Origin: JBGSYJ01 sp041748075
Lineage (GTDB): Bacteria; Acidobacteriota; Thermoanaerobaculia; Gp7-AA8
DNA: 26,270 nt
Assembly (NCBI GenBank): GCA_041748075.1
Contig: JBGTDX010000018.1
Span: forward strand, 1-26,270
Reading direction: 5' to 3'
The notes beneath the pieces were generated by a model, which was not told the DNA's origin, did not search any database, and saw nothing but the letters and a program-made list of their open reading frames with translations. The translations under genes and the position numbers were made by a program. Below are positions 13,597-23,855 of this stretch, piece by piece (position 1 is the stretch's first letter; every line of letters begins with the position of its first letter).

Positions 13597-15633
13597 TTAC
13601 GCGCGGGCCGCGGAGCGGAAGTACTGCTGATTACGATTGACGAACTTGTCGAACGCGGCGGGGGATAGCGGCACGCTGAAGAGAAACCCCTGAAGGCGGT
13701 CGCAGTCGTTCCTGCGAAGGAAGTTGAGCTGTCCTTCGGTCTCGACCCCTTCCGCGAGGACCAGGAGGCTGAGGTTGTGCGCCATCGAGATGATGCCGCT
13801 GGCGATGGCGCCGTCCTGCGGCTCGGTGATGTCGCGCACGAATGATTGATCGAGTTTCACCGTGTCGACTGGAAACTTCTTGAGGTAGCTCAGCGACGAG
13901 TATCCCGTGCCGAAGTCGTCGATCGAGATGCGGACTCCGAGCCGCTTGAGCTCGCGCAGCACGCGGATGGTCTGTTCGACATCGTGCATGGCGCTGCTTT
14001 CAGTGATTTCCAGCTCCAGATTCCCCGCGGGAAGTTGCGCCTCTGCCAGAGCGCTCTGCACCTGAAAGACCAGGTCGGGTTGCGCGAACTGCCGCGGGGA
14101 GAGATTGACGGAAACCACCAGATCGAGGCCCTGATTCAGCCAGTTCCTTGCCTGTTTGCATGCCTCCCGCAGGACCCACTTCCCGATCGGAACGATCAGG
14201 CCGGACACCTCCGCCGTCGCGATGAACTTGTCAGGCAGCAGAAGGCCCAGGTCCGGATGATTCCAGCGGATCAGCGCTTCGAGACCGAACACGCTGCCAT
14301 CGCGAAGGTCCATCAGGGGCTGGTAGTAAAGGGTCAGTTCGTTGTTGCGCAAAGCCAGACGCAGACGGTTTTCGAGCTCCAGCCGTTCGAGTGAGCGCGA
14401 GTTCATTGCGGCGGCGTACAGGCGGTAGGCGTCGCGTCCCTGCTGCTTCGCGCCATACATCGCGGTATCAGCATTCCGGACGAGAGTCTCAGCATCCTCG
14501 CCATCCAGCGGATAGATCGCGATGCCGACGCTCGTGGTCACGACGATGTCCCGGTCCCCGATGCGGATCGGCTCGCGAAGCGCCTCGATGATATTCGCCG
14601 CGATGCGGCCGGCATCCTCGACGCGTCCGATGATGGGAATGAGAATTGTGAACTCGTCGCCGCCGAAACGGGCAACCGTATCCGTTTCTCTCACCGAAGC
14701 GCGAATTCGTTGCGCAGCGCTCTTGAGGAGCATGTCGCCCGCCGAGTGACCGAGCGAGTCATTGATCTCCTTGAAGCGGTCCAGGTCGAGAAAGAGCACA
14801 GCCACTTTGTACCGGTGGCGCATCGCCTGCGACAAAGCGGTCGTGAGCCGGGTCATGAAGAGTCCCCGGTTCGGCAGCGCGGTCAGCTGGTCGTGGTAGG
14901 CGAGGTGCTCGACCTGCGATGCAGCGAGCACCGCCGCCCCGCGCTCATCATCGAGCAGGCAGATGAACATGCCGACACCCACTGCCGCCTGAAGAAGCAC
15001 GTGAGGGGTGCCAAAGTAGCTCACAGCGTCGCTGTTTCCGGGACCAAGCAGCGTCGCTGCGCCTGTGAAGAAGTAATGAAGCTGGAGAATGCCGTAGGCT
15101 GCGAACGACACGCGGATCACCATGAATCCGATCCCGCCCTCGTTCGCCCTTCGTGTCCAGATCCCCCACGCGCAGAGAAGCAGGGTCAGTCCCCCCACCA
15201 GTGAATGAGTGCCGACCAGTCCGAACTCCGAGGCTCCGGCGCGACCGAGGGAAGCGACCGAGATCCATGTGACCGCGCTCAGGGCGAAAAGCGACAGGGC
15301 GACTGCGCGCTGGTCTCTGCGCCGCAGTGGCTGCCATTTCGCGAGTTCGAAGCAGCCCCAGAGGAGCCAGGCAATTTGGAGATAGCCGGCGAGGACCGAA
15401 ACGATCGAAGTCGTCACCGTGAGCCAGACCACAGGATCCTCTCGACCGACCGCTGCCAGGTGGATGCCGTTGCCCGCATGAAAGATCGCCAGACTGGCCC
15501 AGCTGGCGGCCCAGAGCAGAAGATACCTGCGGCCGTATCGCGTGTGAAAATGGAGAAGCAGAAGTGCGAGAGCAAGAGCTGCAATCGCGTGCGCAGCGGG
15601 ACTCGACAACAGGTGAGGGGTCAGGGCTGCCAT
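13597..15633 (-). CDS. Membrane-bound GGDEF-EAL protein (c-di-GMP cyclase/phosphodiesterase)
   Basis: The product is 678 residues. Residues about 12-230 contain seven or so hydrophobic segments forming an N-terminal membrane sensor region. A GGDEF domain follows (about 240-405), with an intact active site GGDEF at 324-328 and an inhibitory I-site RETD at 315-318. An EAL domain follows (about 420-665), with EAL at 452-454, DDFGTG at 572-577, a later EGVET, and QGFLFSVP near the end. Both catalytic centres look intact, so synthesis and breakdown of c-di-GMP are both possible. The ATG at 15633 has only a weak ribosome binding site. The gene diverges from the ACIII operon across 447 bp. Two PilZ receptors are encoded a few kilobases away. 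Confidence 0.9.
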   Translation of the reverse strand: MAALTPHLLSSPAAHAIAALALALLLLHFHTRYGRRYLLLWAASWASLAIFHAGNGIHLAAVGREDPVVWLTVTTSIVSVLAGYLQIAWLLWGCFELAKWQPLRRRDQRAVALSLFALSAVTWISVASLGRAGASEFGLVGTHSLVGGLTLLLCAWGIWTRRANEGGIGFMVIRVSFAAYGILQLHYFFTGAATLLGPGNSDAVSYFGTPHVLLQAAVGVGMFICLLDDERGAAVLAASQVEHLAYHDQLTALPNRGLFMTRLTTALSQAMRHRYKVAVLFLDLDRFKEINDSLGHSAGDMLLKSAAQRIRASVRETDTVARFGGDEFTILIPIIGRVEDAGRIAANIIEALREPIRIGDRDIVVTTSVGIAIYPLDGEDAETLVRNADTAMYGAKQQGRDAYRLYAAAMNSRSLERLELENRLRLALRNNELTLYYQPLMDLRDGSVFGLEALIRWNHPDLGLLLPDKFIATAEVSGLIVPIGKWVLREACKQARNWLNQGLDLVVSVNLSPRQFAQPDLVFQVQSALAEAQLPAGNLELEITESSAMHDVEQTIRVLRELKRLGVRISIDDFGTGYSSLSYLKKFPVDTVKLDQSFVRDITEPQDGAIASGIISMAHNLSLLVLAEGVETEGQLNFLRRNDCDRLQGFLFSVPLSPAAFDKFVNRNQQYFRSAARA

Positions 15634-16080
15634 GCCGAGGCGCCCTTCGATGGCCCGCTGCTGCGGCCTCGATCAAGAATGGTCAAACTCCCCCCCGTCA
15701 CCCCAAACCGTTCATCGATCCATTGGCTGCGCCGAATGCCCAGGCTGCGGCAGTAAACTCGCTGCCCCAGCGGCTCGATTGTACCAGCGGTACCCGCAGA
15801 TTGCGAGAACGCCAGAGGGCGGTTGACGCTTCTGATGATGCCCCAGGGGATCATTGCGGGGTCGGGTGCTGGTCAGCCGGGACGACACCACGCCGCGCCT
15901 CCTGCATAGGGCGACGGCTCGATGGATGATATTTTCTCTTGCAAATTCATCACGTGCGGCATAGCGTTCGCGGACGGTACAATCCTCCATTCATTTTTTC
16001 GCGTCGCAGGAGTGGTTCGATCTGCTGCAATGGCATCGAGCTCCACACCGGGCAAAAACTGACAGGCGGAAGCGGCAAGA
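15634..16080. other. Intergenic region upstream of the ACIII operon
   Basis: This 447-bp gap separates the GGDEF-EAL gene from actA. No coding frame with a ribosome binding site is visible. The part nearest actA (about 15925-16000) is richer in A and T and contains the promoter candidates. The rest is GC-rich and has no recognised structure apart from a short C-run at 15690-15697. Confidence 0.5.
15939..15967 (+). promoter_or_regulatory. Candidate promoter of the ACIII operon
   Basis: TTGCAA at 15939-15944 and TAGCGT at 15962-15967 are 17 bp apart. An alternative -10, TACAAT, lies at 15978-15983 but has no good -35 box at the right distance. Both would give a leader of about 90-110 bases before actA. 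The choice between them cannot be made from sequence. Confidence 0.3.
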
Positions 16081-16728
16081 ATGCCTCAGATTTTTCACCA
16101 CAGTACGAATACGTTCGCAAAGGCGACGATCTACGGAGCTATCTTCGCGATCGCGGGCGGACTGTGGATTCTCAGTGAGATCAACCGTTCGTCCTACGTG
16201 ACTCAGGTCGGCGTGGCGCACGAGCAGCCGGTTCCATTCAGCCACGACCATCACGTTGGCGGGCTCGGGATCGATTGCCGTTACTGTCACACGAGTGTCG
16301 AGGAATCCACGTTTGCCGGAGTTCCCCCTACCGCAACCTGCATGAACTGCCATCGCCAGATCTGGAACACCAGCGAGATGCTGGCGCCGGTGCGTGAGAG
16401 TTTCGCTAATGGAACACCCATCGTATGGCGCCGGATTCACGATCTGCCGGATTTCGTCCGGTTCGACCACAGCATTCATGTGCGGAAGGGCGTTGGCTGC
16501 GAGTCGTGTCACGGCCGCATCGACAGGATGCCGCTCACCTGGAAGGCGGAGCCGATGACGATGGAGTGGTGCCTCGATTGCCACCGGGCGCCCGAGAAGT
16601 TCGTTCGCCCACGGGACCAGGTGTTCACCATGGGGTGGCAAGCTCCCAATCAGAAGGAACTGGGCGCGCAACTGGTCAAGGAGTACGGCGTCCGTAGCAG
16701 AACCGACTGTTCGACCTGCCACTATTGA
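16081..16728 (+). CDS. actA: ACIII subunit ActA, pentahaem cytochrome c
   Basis: The product is 215 residues. One membrane anchor lies near the N-terminus (about residues 16-33, IYGAIFAIAGGLWILSEI). Five CxxCH haem c motifs follow: CRYCH 66-70, CMNCH 87-91, CESCH 140-144, CLDCH 164-168 and CSTCH 210-214. Five haems and a single anchor are the known ActA arrangement. In ACIII it takes part in electron transfer from the quinol-oxidising core to the terminal oxidase, on the outer face of the inner membrane. It opens the operon, and actB follows after 16 bp. A GGAAG precedes the ATG by about 8 bases. Confidence 0.95.
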   Translation: MPQIFHHSTNTFAKATIYGAIFAIAGGLWILSEINRSSYVTQVGVAHEQPVPFSHDHHVGGLGIDCRYCHTSVEESTFAGVPPTATCMNCHRQIWNTSEMLAPVRESFANGTPIVWRRIHDLPDFVRFDHSIHVRKGVGCESCHGRIDRMPLTWKAEPMTMEWCLDCHRAPEKFVRPRDQVFTMGWQAPNQKELGAQLVKEYGVRSRTDCSTCHY

Positions 16729-16744
16729 GCGGACCGACTGACTG

Positions 16745-19704
16745 ATGACGATGAAAGAGAAAGAACTCGACCTGAGCACCTTCCGCGCGCGGCTGGAAGC
16801 GGAAGAAGGCCCAAGGTACTGGCGCAGCCTCGAGGAGCTTTCGGAAGACGAGAACTTCCGCGAGTATCTCTTCGAGGAGTTCCCGCGGCAGGCAGCTCCC
16901 ATGGGTGAAGGAAGTGATCGCCGATCCTTCATGAAACTGATGGGGGCGTCGTTTGCCCTGGCGGGCCTTGCAGGATGCCGTGCGCCGGTCGAGCACATCG
17001 TTCCCTACGTGAACAAGCCCGAAGAGATTCTGCCGGGCCGGCCGCTGTTCTTCGCGACTGCGATGTCCTTGAGCGGCGTGGCCACGGGATTGCTCGTCGA
17101 GAGTCACGAAGGCCGGCCGACGAAGATCGACGGCAATCCGGAGCACCCTGCCAGCCTCGGTGCCTCCGGCGCGTTTCACCAGGCCTCGGTTCTGGACCTC
17201 TACGATCCCGATCGTTCACCCGCCGTGCGTTACCTCGGAGAAGTCGCTACCTGGGGCGATTTCCTCACCGCGCTCCAGCGGCAACTCGAACAGGCCGCCG
17301 GCGGGCAGGGAGGCGGTGTACGAATCCTGACGGAGACGATCACGTCTCCGACGCTCGGTGCGCAGATCGAGGCGTTGCTCGCGCGGTTCCCCGGCACCGT
17401 CTGGCACCAGTACGAGCCCCTCGGTGCAAGCAATGTGCGCGAGGGAGCCCAGCTCGCGTTCGGCCGCTATGTCGACACGATCTATCAGTTCGACCGGGCC
17501 AACGTCATCTTCTCTCTCGACAGCGACTTTCTCGGAGCCGGCCCCGCACACCTCCGCTATACGCGCCAGTTTGCTGACCGGCGCCGCGTGAGCGGCGGGG
17601 CGCAGACGATGAACAGGCTGTATGCAATCGGTCCGACGCTGAACGTCACGGCGGGAATGGCGGACAACCGGCTTCCCGTCCGCGCTCTGGATGTCGAAGA
17701 TTTCGCGCGGCAGGTTGCGGCAGGCCTGGGAATCGGGATGCCCTCGGGATCCTCTGGTCCGCATGCTGCCTGGACCGCCGCGCTGGTCAGGGATCTGCAG
17801 GCGAACCGGGGCGCGAGTGTAGTGATTGCCGGCGACGGTCAGCCGCCTGCCGTACATGCTCTCGCTCATGCGATGAATCAGGCGCTCGGCAATGTCGGCA
17901 GCACGGTTACACACATCGAGCCGGTCGAAGTTCAGCCCGTCGACCAGCTTGCGTCTCTACGCCAGCTCGTGGTCGATATGAACGGAGGGATCGTCAGGAC
18001 GCTGGTAATGCTGGGCGGCAATCCCGTCTTCACGGCTCCGATCGATTTCGACTTCCCGGGCGCGCTTGCAAAGGTTCCTTTCCGCGCGCATCTGAGCCCC
18101 TACTATGACGAGACCTCGGAGCGCAGCCACTGGCACATCCCGGAGGCGCACTATCTCGAAAGCTGGGGTGACGTTCGAGCGTTCGACGGAACTGTGTCGA
18201 TCGTCCAGCCTTTGATTGCGCCGCTCTACAACGGCAAGACCGCAACGGAGCTCGTGGGTGCGCTTCTCTCGGATATGCGCTCGGCCCACGACATGGTGCA
18301 GGAGCGATGGATAGCGCAGTTGGGCGGCGAAGAGGGATGGCGCCGCGTGCTGCATGACGGTCTGGTGCCGAATACCGCGTTGCCGGCGACCAGCGTCGCG
18401 GTGACGACAGTTCCGCCGCCGACGCAACGGCCGGGGCAAGCCACCGCTCTCGAGTTGATCTTCACGGCCGATTCGACCATTTATGACGGACGCTTCGCGA
18501 ACAACGCCTGGCTTCAGGAGCTCCCCAAGCCGATGACCAAGCTCGTGTGGGACAACGTGGCGATGGTCAGCCCGGCCACCGCGGCTCGTCTCGGGGTTGC
18601 GAACGAGGACGTCATCGAGCTGACCTTCGGAGGCCGGCGTGTCCATGCTCCCGTCTGGGTCATGCCGGGGCAGGCTGACGAGTCGGTGATGATTCAGGTC
18701 GGTCACGGCCGCACCCGCGCGGGCCGCGTCGGAAACGGCACGGGATTCAACGCCTACAGCATCCGGCCTTCGAACGCGCTTTCCTTCGGTCCCGGGCTGC
18801 GGGTCCGCAAGACCGGAGACAAGCACAAGCTTGCCTGCACCCAGGGCCATCATCGGATGGAGGGACGACAGCTCATTCGCGCAGCGACACTGGGCGGATA
18901 TCTCCAGAATCCGGCATTTGCGAAAACCAAGCTCGACCTCGACGAACATCCTCCGGACCTTTACCCGGAATTCCGGTACGACGAGTACCGCTGGGGTATG
19001 ACAGTCGATACGAGCGTCTGCGTCGGGTGCAACGGGTGCGTGGCCGCCTGTCAGGCGGAGAACAACATTTCGACGGTGGGCAAGAAGGAAGTGCTGCGCC
19101 AGCGCGAGATGCACTGGCTCCGGATCGACCGCTACTTCGAGGGTCCGGACGCCAATCCGCAGGTGCTGCATCAGGCGGTTCTCTGCATGCATTGCGAGAA
19201 GGCGCCATGTGAGCCGGTCTGCCCGGTCGAGGCAACTTCGCATAGCGATGACGGTCTCAACGACATGACGTACAACCGGTGCGTTGGCACTCGGTACTGC
19301 TCGAACAACTGTCCTTACAAAGTGCGACGCTTCAACTTCTTCCAGTACGCCGACTTCGAAACCGAGAGCCTCAAGCTCGGCCGTAATCCGGATGTCACGG
19401 TCCGCAGCCGCGGTGTGATGGAGAAGTGCACCTTCTGCGTGCAGCGGATCCGGCGGGGACGAAGAGCCGCGGAGAAGGAGGGACGCCGCCTGGGCGACGG
19501 CGAGATCGTGACGGCCTGTCAGGCCGCGTGTCCTTCGCAGGCCATCAGCTTCGGCGATCTCAACGACAAGGAAGCCGATGTGACGCGCCTCAAGGCGACG
19601 CCTCTGAACTACGGTCTGCTGGTCGAGTTGAACACTCATCCGCGGGTGAGCTATCTGGCGACCGTGCGCAACCCGAACCCGGAAATCGAGACGGATAGAA
19701 TCTG

Positions 19705-19705
<1 letters not shown>
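16745..19705 (+). CDS. actB: ACIII subunit ActB, fused molybdopterin-enzyme-like and iron-sulphur protein
   Basis: The product is 986 residues. A 58-residue cytoplasmic leader precedes a twin-arginine-like signal (DRRSFMKLMG, Arg59-Arg60) that ends in LAGC (Cys78), so Tat export with possible lipidation is likely. Residues about 80-730 resemble molybdopterin oxidoreductases; in ACIII this part carries no molybdenum cofactor. The C-terminal ferredoxin-like part has Cys motifs at 759-769, 814-826, 846-856 and 895-929. The third reads CVGTRYCSNNC and lacks one Cys, giving 15 Cys in all, as expected for three [4Fe-4S] and one [3Fe-4S] cluster. The gene ends one base into the actC start (TGATG). 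Confidence 0.95.
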
Positions 19706-21131
<1,426 letters not shown>

Positions 21132-21135
<4 letters not shown>

Positions 21136-21671
21136 GGAAGAAGCTACCCATTCATGGAGTGATCGCCGAATTTTCGGACGCGACGCAGCTGCTGCGCGCG
21201 GCTGAAGAGGCGCATGCCGCCGGCTACCGCCGCATGGACGCCTATTCGCCATTTCCGATTCACGGGCTGGCCGAGGCAATCGGGTTCCGCAGCTCGCGCC
21301 TGCCGCTGATCGTATTGGCCGGCGGCATCATCGGAGGTGTCGGCGGATTCTTCATGCAGTACTACGCGACGGTCATTGCCTATCCGCTGAATATCGGCGG
21401 CAAGCCTCTGAACAGTTGGCCGGCCTACATTCCGGTGACGTTCGAATGCGCCATTCTCGCGGCTGCACTTGCCGCGATCTTAGGGATGCTCGCGCTGAAC
21501 GGGCTTCCGGAACCGTATCATCCGGTCTTTCACGTTCCGCGATTCGAATTCGCGTCGCGCGATAACTTCTTCCTCTGCATCGAAGCGACCGATCCGAAGT
21601 TCGATCTCGAGGGAACGCGCAACTTTCTTCAGAGCCTGGAACCCCGTGAGGTGAGCGATGTTCCAAGCTGA
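21132..21671 (+). CDS. actD: ACIII subunit ActD (DUF3341)
   Basis: The product is 179 residues. An N-terminal soluble domain (IHGVIAEFSDATQLLRAAEEAHAAGYRRMDAYSPFPIHGL) precedes two membrane helices (about residues 58-80 and 100-122), and then a C-terminal soluble part with FFLCIEATDPKFD. This is the standard DUF3341/ActD layout. The subunit is structural and lies beside ActC and ActF in the complex. The start overlaps the actC stop by 4 bases (ATGA). The following gene does not overlap: 322 bp of repeats separate it from actE, unlike every other junction of the operon. Confidence 0.95.
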
Positions 21672-21749
21672 GACCATGAAAACGCGGGCGTTGAGCGGCG
21701 AACGAGCGCGTGTCATCCTGAGCGCGAGACTGTGTCATAACCCGAGACC

Positions 21750-21875
21750 GTGTCATCCCGAGCGTCGAGCGAGGGATCTGGGCGGGGGCCTCTTGCTCGA
21801 AGATCATCGATCTACCTGCATTTCTCAATCGATAGACCGCCGCCCAGATCCCTCGCTCGACGCTCGGGATGACAC
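21750..21875. repeat. Perfect 36-bp inverted repeat, 54-bp spacer
   Basis: Arms at 21750-21785 and 21840-21875 are exact reverse complements, and each outer end is the gtgtcatc/gatgacac tip of the repeat unit. As RNA it would form a very stable long hairpin within the ACIII transcript. The spacer has no coding content. The layout is that of a MITE- or REP-pair-like element. Confidence 0.75.
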
Positions 21876-21903
21876 TTCGGCAGTTGACACACAGTCTCGC
21901 GTA

Positions 21904-21957
21904 GCGAAGGATCCCCTCAGGACTCGCTGTGTGGCAAGCAATCAGGGGATCCTTCGC
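21904..21957. repeat. Second inverted repeat of the actD-actE gap
   Basis: Arms at 21904-21917 and 21944-21957 are perfect 14-bp inverted copies (gcgaaggatcccct), extendable to 17 bp with one mismatch. The sequence gcgaaggatc is shared with the inverted repeat at 1-59, so both belong to the same family. Confidence 0.65.
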
Positions 21958-21993
21958 TTCGCTCAGGATGACACGCGCCCGGCGAAGTCACGG

Positions 21994-22611
21994 ATGACAA
22001 GCTCGCTCATTCCCCGGAAGATCCTCGTCATCGCCATTGCAGTCCTGATCCTTGCGGGATGCAGACCGGAACAGAAGATGGCGAATCAGCCGAGTTACAA
22101 GCCGTACCAGTCGAGCGAGTTCTTCGAAGACGGCATGTCCGCGCGGCCGCTCATCGAAGGAACTGTCTCCCGCGGCTCGATCGACAGAGATCCGTTTCTA
22201 ATGACCGGGAAGATCGGAGATGTGCCCGTCGACCGGTTCCCGTTCGAGATTACGGAACAGGTGATCGTTCGTGGCCGGGAGCGCTATGACGCCTACTGCT
22301 CGATGTGTCACGGCCGTGATGGTTACGGGCGGGGAATGGTCGTGCGCCGCGGGTTCAACGTTCCGCCGTCGTTCCACACTCCGGAGATGCGGCAGAAAGC
22401 AGCGGGGCACTACTTCGACGTGATTACGAACGGTTACGGCGCGATGCCGCCGCACGGCTCGATCGTGCCGGTAACGGATCGGTGGGCGATCGCTGCCTAT
22501 CTGCGGGCACTTCAGTTGAGCCAGAATCCCGGCGAGACTTCTGCGCCGGCAACGACGACGGAAACGGCGAGTCCAGCCATGCCTGCTGCACAGTCCGAGG
22601 TGAGTCGATGA
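21994..22611 (+). CDS. actE: ACIII subunit ActE, monohaem cytochrome c lipoprotein
   Basis: The product is 205 residues. A signal sequence ends in LILAGC, with lipobox Cys23. The haem motif CSMCH is at residues 102-106, and the likely axial Met is Met151 in GAMPPHG. The C-terminal 30 residues are Thr/Ala/Pro-rich. In ACIII this lipid-anchored cytochrome lies on the periplasmic face and passes electrons on. The ATG at 21994 is chosen because it gives a normal lipoprotein signal; the open frame back to 21658 is repeat sequence. The start codon lies inside a repeat unit (CGGATGAC), so the repeat may have shaped the ribosome binding region. The end overlaps actF by 4 bases. Confidence 0.92.
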   Translation: MTSSLIPRKILVIAIAVLILAGCRPEQKMANQPSYKPYQSSEFFEDGMSARPLIEGTVSRGSIDRDPFLMTGKIGDVPVDRFPFEITEQVIVRGRERYDAYCSMCHGRDGYGRGMVVRRGFNVPPSFHTPEMRQKAAGHYFDVITNGYGAMPPHGSIVPVTDRWAIAAYLRALQLSQNPGETSAPATTTETASPAMPAAQSEVSR

Positions 22612-23855
22612 TGGTTGAGAACGGCCGTCATCCACTGGCGGGTTGGCAGATTCCGGCGCTGGCCGTGGGAGGGCTTGCGCTCATCGCCGGGATCATCGGC
22701 GGGATGGCTCACGCTTCGATCTTTTTCCGCGGCTACCTTGTGGGGTTCCTGTTCTGCGTCGGGCTCGCCGTAGGAAGTCTCGCGGTGCTGATGATTCAGT
22801 ATCTGACGGGCGGAGTCTGGGGGATCGTGATCCGCAGGCCGCTGGAAGCGGCCGTGCGAACCTTGCCGCTGGTCGCGCTGATGGTCATCCCGATTCTTCT
22901 CGCACTTCCGATGCTCTATCCGTGGGCACGCCCCGAGATCGTCGCCAACGATCCTCTGATCCAGCACAAGACGATCTATCTGAACGTGCCGTTCATGATT
23001 GCCCGCAGTGTGATCTATTTCATGGTCTGGATCGGGGCTGCGATCGTTCTGACGCGGAAAGCGAAGGAACTCGATGACAGCGGTTCGCAGGAAACGGCGC
23101 TGCGGCTTCGGAAGGTCAGCGGGTTCGGCCTGGTCGCTCTCGCGCTGACGATCACATTCTCGGCTGTCGACTGGGGCATGTCGCTCGACCCACATTGGTT
23201 CTCGACGATGTACGGGCTCGCGTCCATGGTCGAGCACATGCTGAGCGCATTCGCTTTCTCGGTCGTGATCCTCGTGTTTCTGTCGGGCACGCGTCCGCTT
23301 TCGGAAGTGCTGTTGCCCTCGCATCTTCGCGATCTCGGGAATCTTCTGCTCGCGTTCGTCATGCTGTGGGCGTATCTGAACTTTTCACAATTCCTTCTGA
23401 TCTGGTACGCAAACCTCCGCGAGGAAGTGACGTTTTACCTTCCGCGGATGGAAGGGTTCTGGGGCGGGGTTTCACTGCTGCTCATCGTTTTCCACTTCTT
23501 TCTTCCGTTCTTCATGCTGCTCATGCGGGCTATCAAGGACCGGCCTTCGACGATCCGGCTCGTTGCCGTCCTCATTCTCGTGATGCACCTGTTCAGCCTC
23601 ATGTGGCTGGTCGTGCCGTCCATCCAGTGGGCCGACGCCCACGGCATGGGATATGGAGCGGCGCATGGCGACGGACATGGAGATACGCACGCCGCGGGAA
23701 ACCCGGTGAGCTGGCTCGACTTCGTCGTGCCGATCGGGCTGCTCGCGCTCTGGTTCGGATTCTTCATCAACAGGCTCTCCACGGCGTCGGTTCTGCCGAT
23801 GAACGAGCCCTATGTGCAGGAAGCTCTCAGCGGGGAGGCGGTCCATCATGGATGA
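22608..23855 (+). CDS. actF: ACIII subunit ActF, NrfD-like membrane protein
   Basis: The product is 415 residues with about ten membrane helices, the paralogue of ActC. Typical ActF segments are FFRGYLVGFLFCVGLAVGSLAVLMIQYLTGG, AVRTLPLVALMVIPI and SAVDWGMSLDPHWFSTMYG. A His-rich loop (HGMGYGAAHGDGHGDTHAAG) lies between the last two helices. The chosen start is the first of two adjacent ATGs, with GAGG 7 bases upstream, and overlaps the actE stop. A longer frame from 22482 lies inside actE and is not supported. In the complex ActF pairs with ActC and has been proposed to contribute to proton movement. The next gene overlaps it by 8 bases. Confidence 0.93.
   Translation: MMVENGRHPLAGWQIPALAVGGLALIAGIIGGMAHASIFFRGYLVGFLFCVGLAVGSLAVLMIQYLTGGVWGIVIRRPLEAAVRTLPLVALMVIPILLALPMLYPWARPEIVANDPLIQHKTIYLNVPFMIARSVIYFMVWIGAAIVLTRKAKELDDSGSQETALRLRKVSGFGLVALALTITFSAVDWGMSLDPHWFSTMYGLASMVEHMLSAFAFSVVILVFLSGTRPLSEVLLPSHLRDLGNLLLAFVMLWAYLNFSQFLLIWYANLREEVTFYLPRMEGFWGGVSLLLIVFHFFLPFFMLLMRAIKDRPSTIRLVAVLILVMHLFSLMWLVVPSIQWADAHGMGYGAAHGDGHGDTHAAGNPVSWLDFVVPIGLLALWFGFFINRLSTASVLPMNEPYVQEALSGEAVHHG

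Larger units (their letters stand above)
21712..21998. repeat. Cluster of YTCRGGATGAC repeats within the ACIII operon
   Basis: The unit occurs at 21712-21722 and 21752-21762 (inverted), then at 21863-21873 and 21962-21972, with a final partial copy, CGGATGAC, at 21991-21998 that contains the actE start codon. A degenerate copy lies near 21733. The same unit is clustered at 59-181. The actE frame stays open through the cluster but encodes only repeat-type peptides (such as ILRFAQDD). It fills nearly all of the 322-bp gap between actD and actE. Confidence 0.75.

Noticed and set aside
16745..19018. Active molybdenum oxidoreductase
   Set aside because: The gene order actA-F identifies this as the ActB domain, which is known to lack molybdenum cofactor and the N-terminal iron-sulphur ligands of true enzymes.
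17957..19639. A 560-codon open frame on the minus strand opposite actB
   Set aside because: It lies wholly antisense to a gene with clear cofactor motifs, has low-complexity Arg/His/Ala-rich composition and no ribosome binding site. It is a GC-rich shadow.
21658..21993. Longer N-terminus for ActE reading through the repeats
   Set aside because: The peptide is of the kind produced by translating the repeat (such as ILRFAQDD) and would bury the lipoprotein signal that begins at 21994.
21712..21998. CRISPR-like reading of the repeats
   Set aside because: Units are short, irregularly spaced and in both orientations, spacers are not of uniform length, and no cas gene is present.
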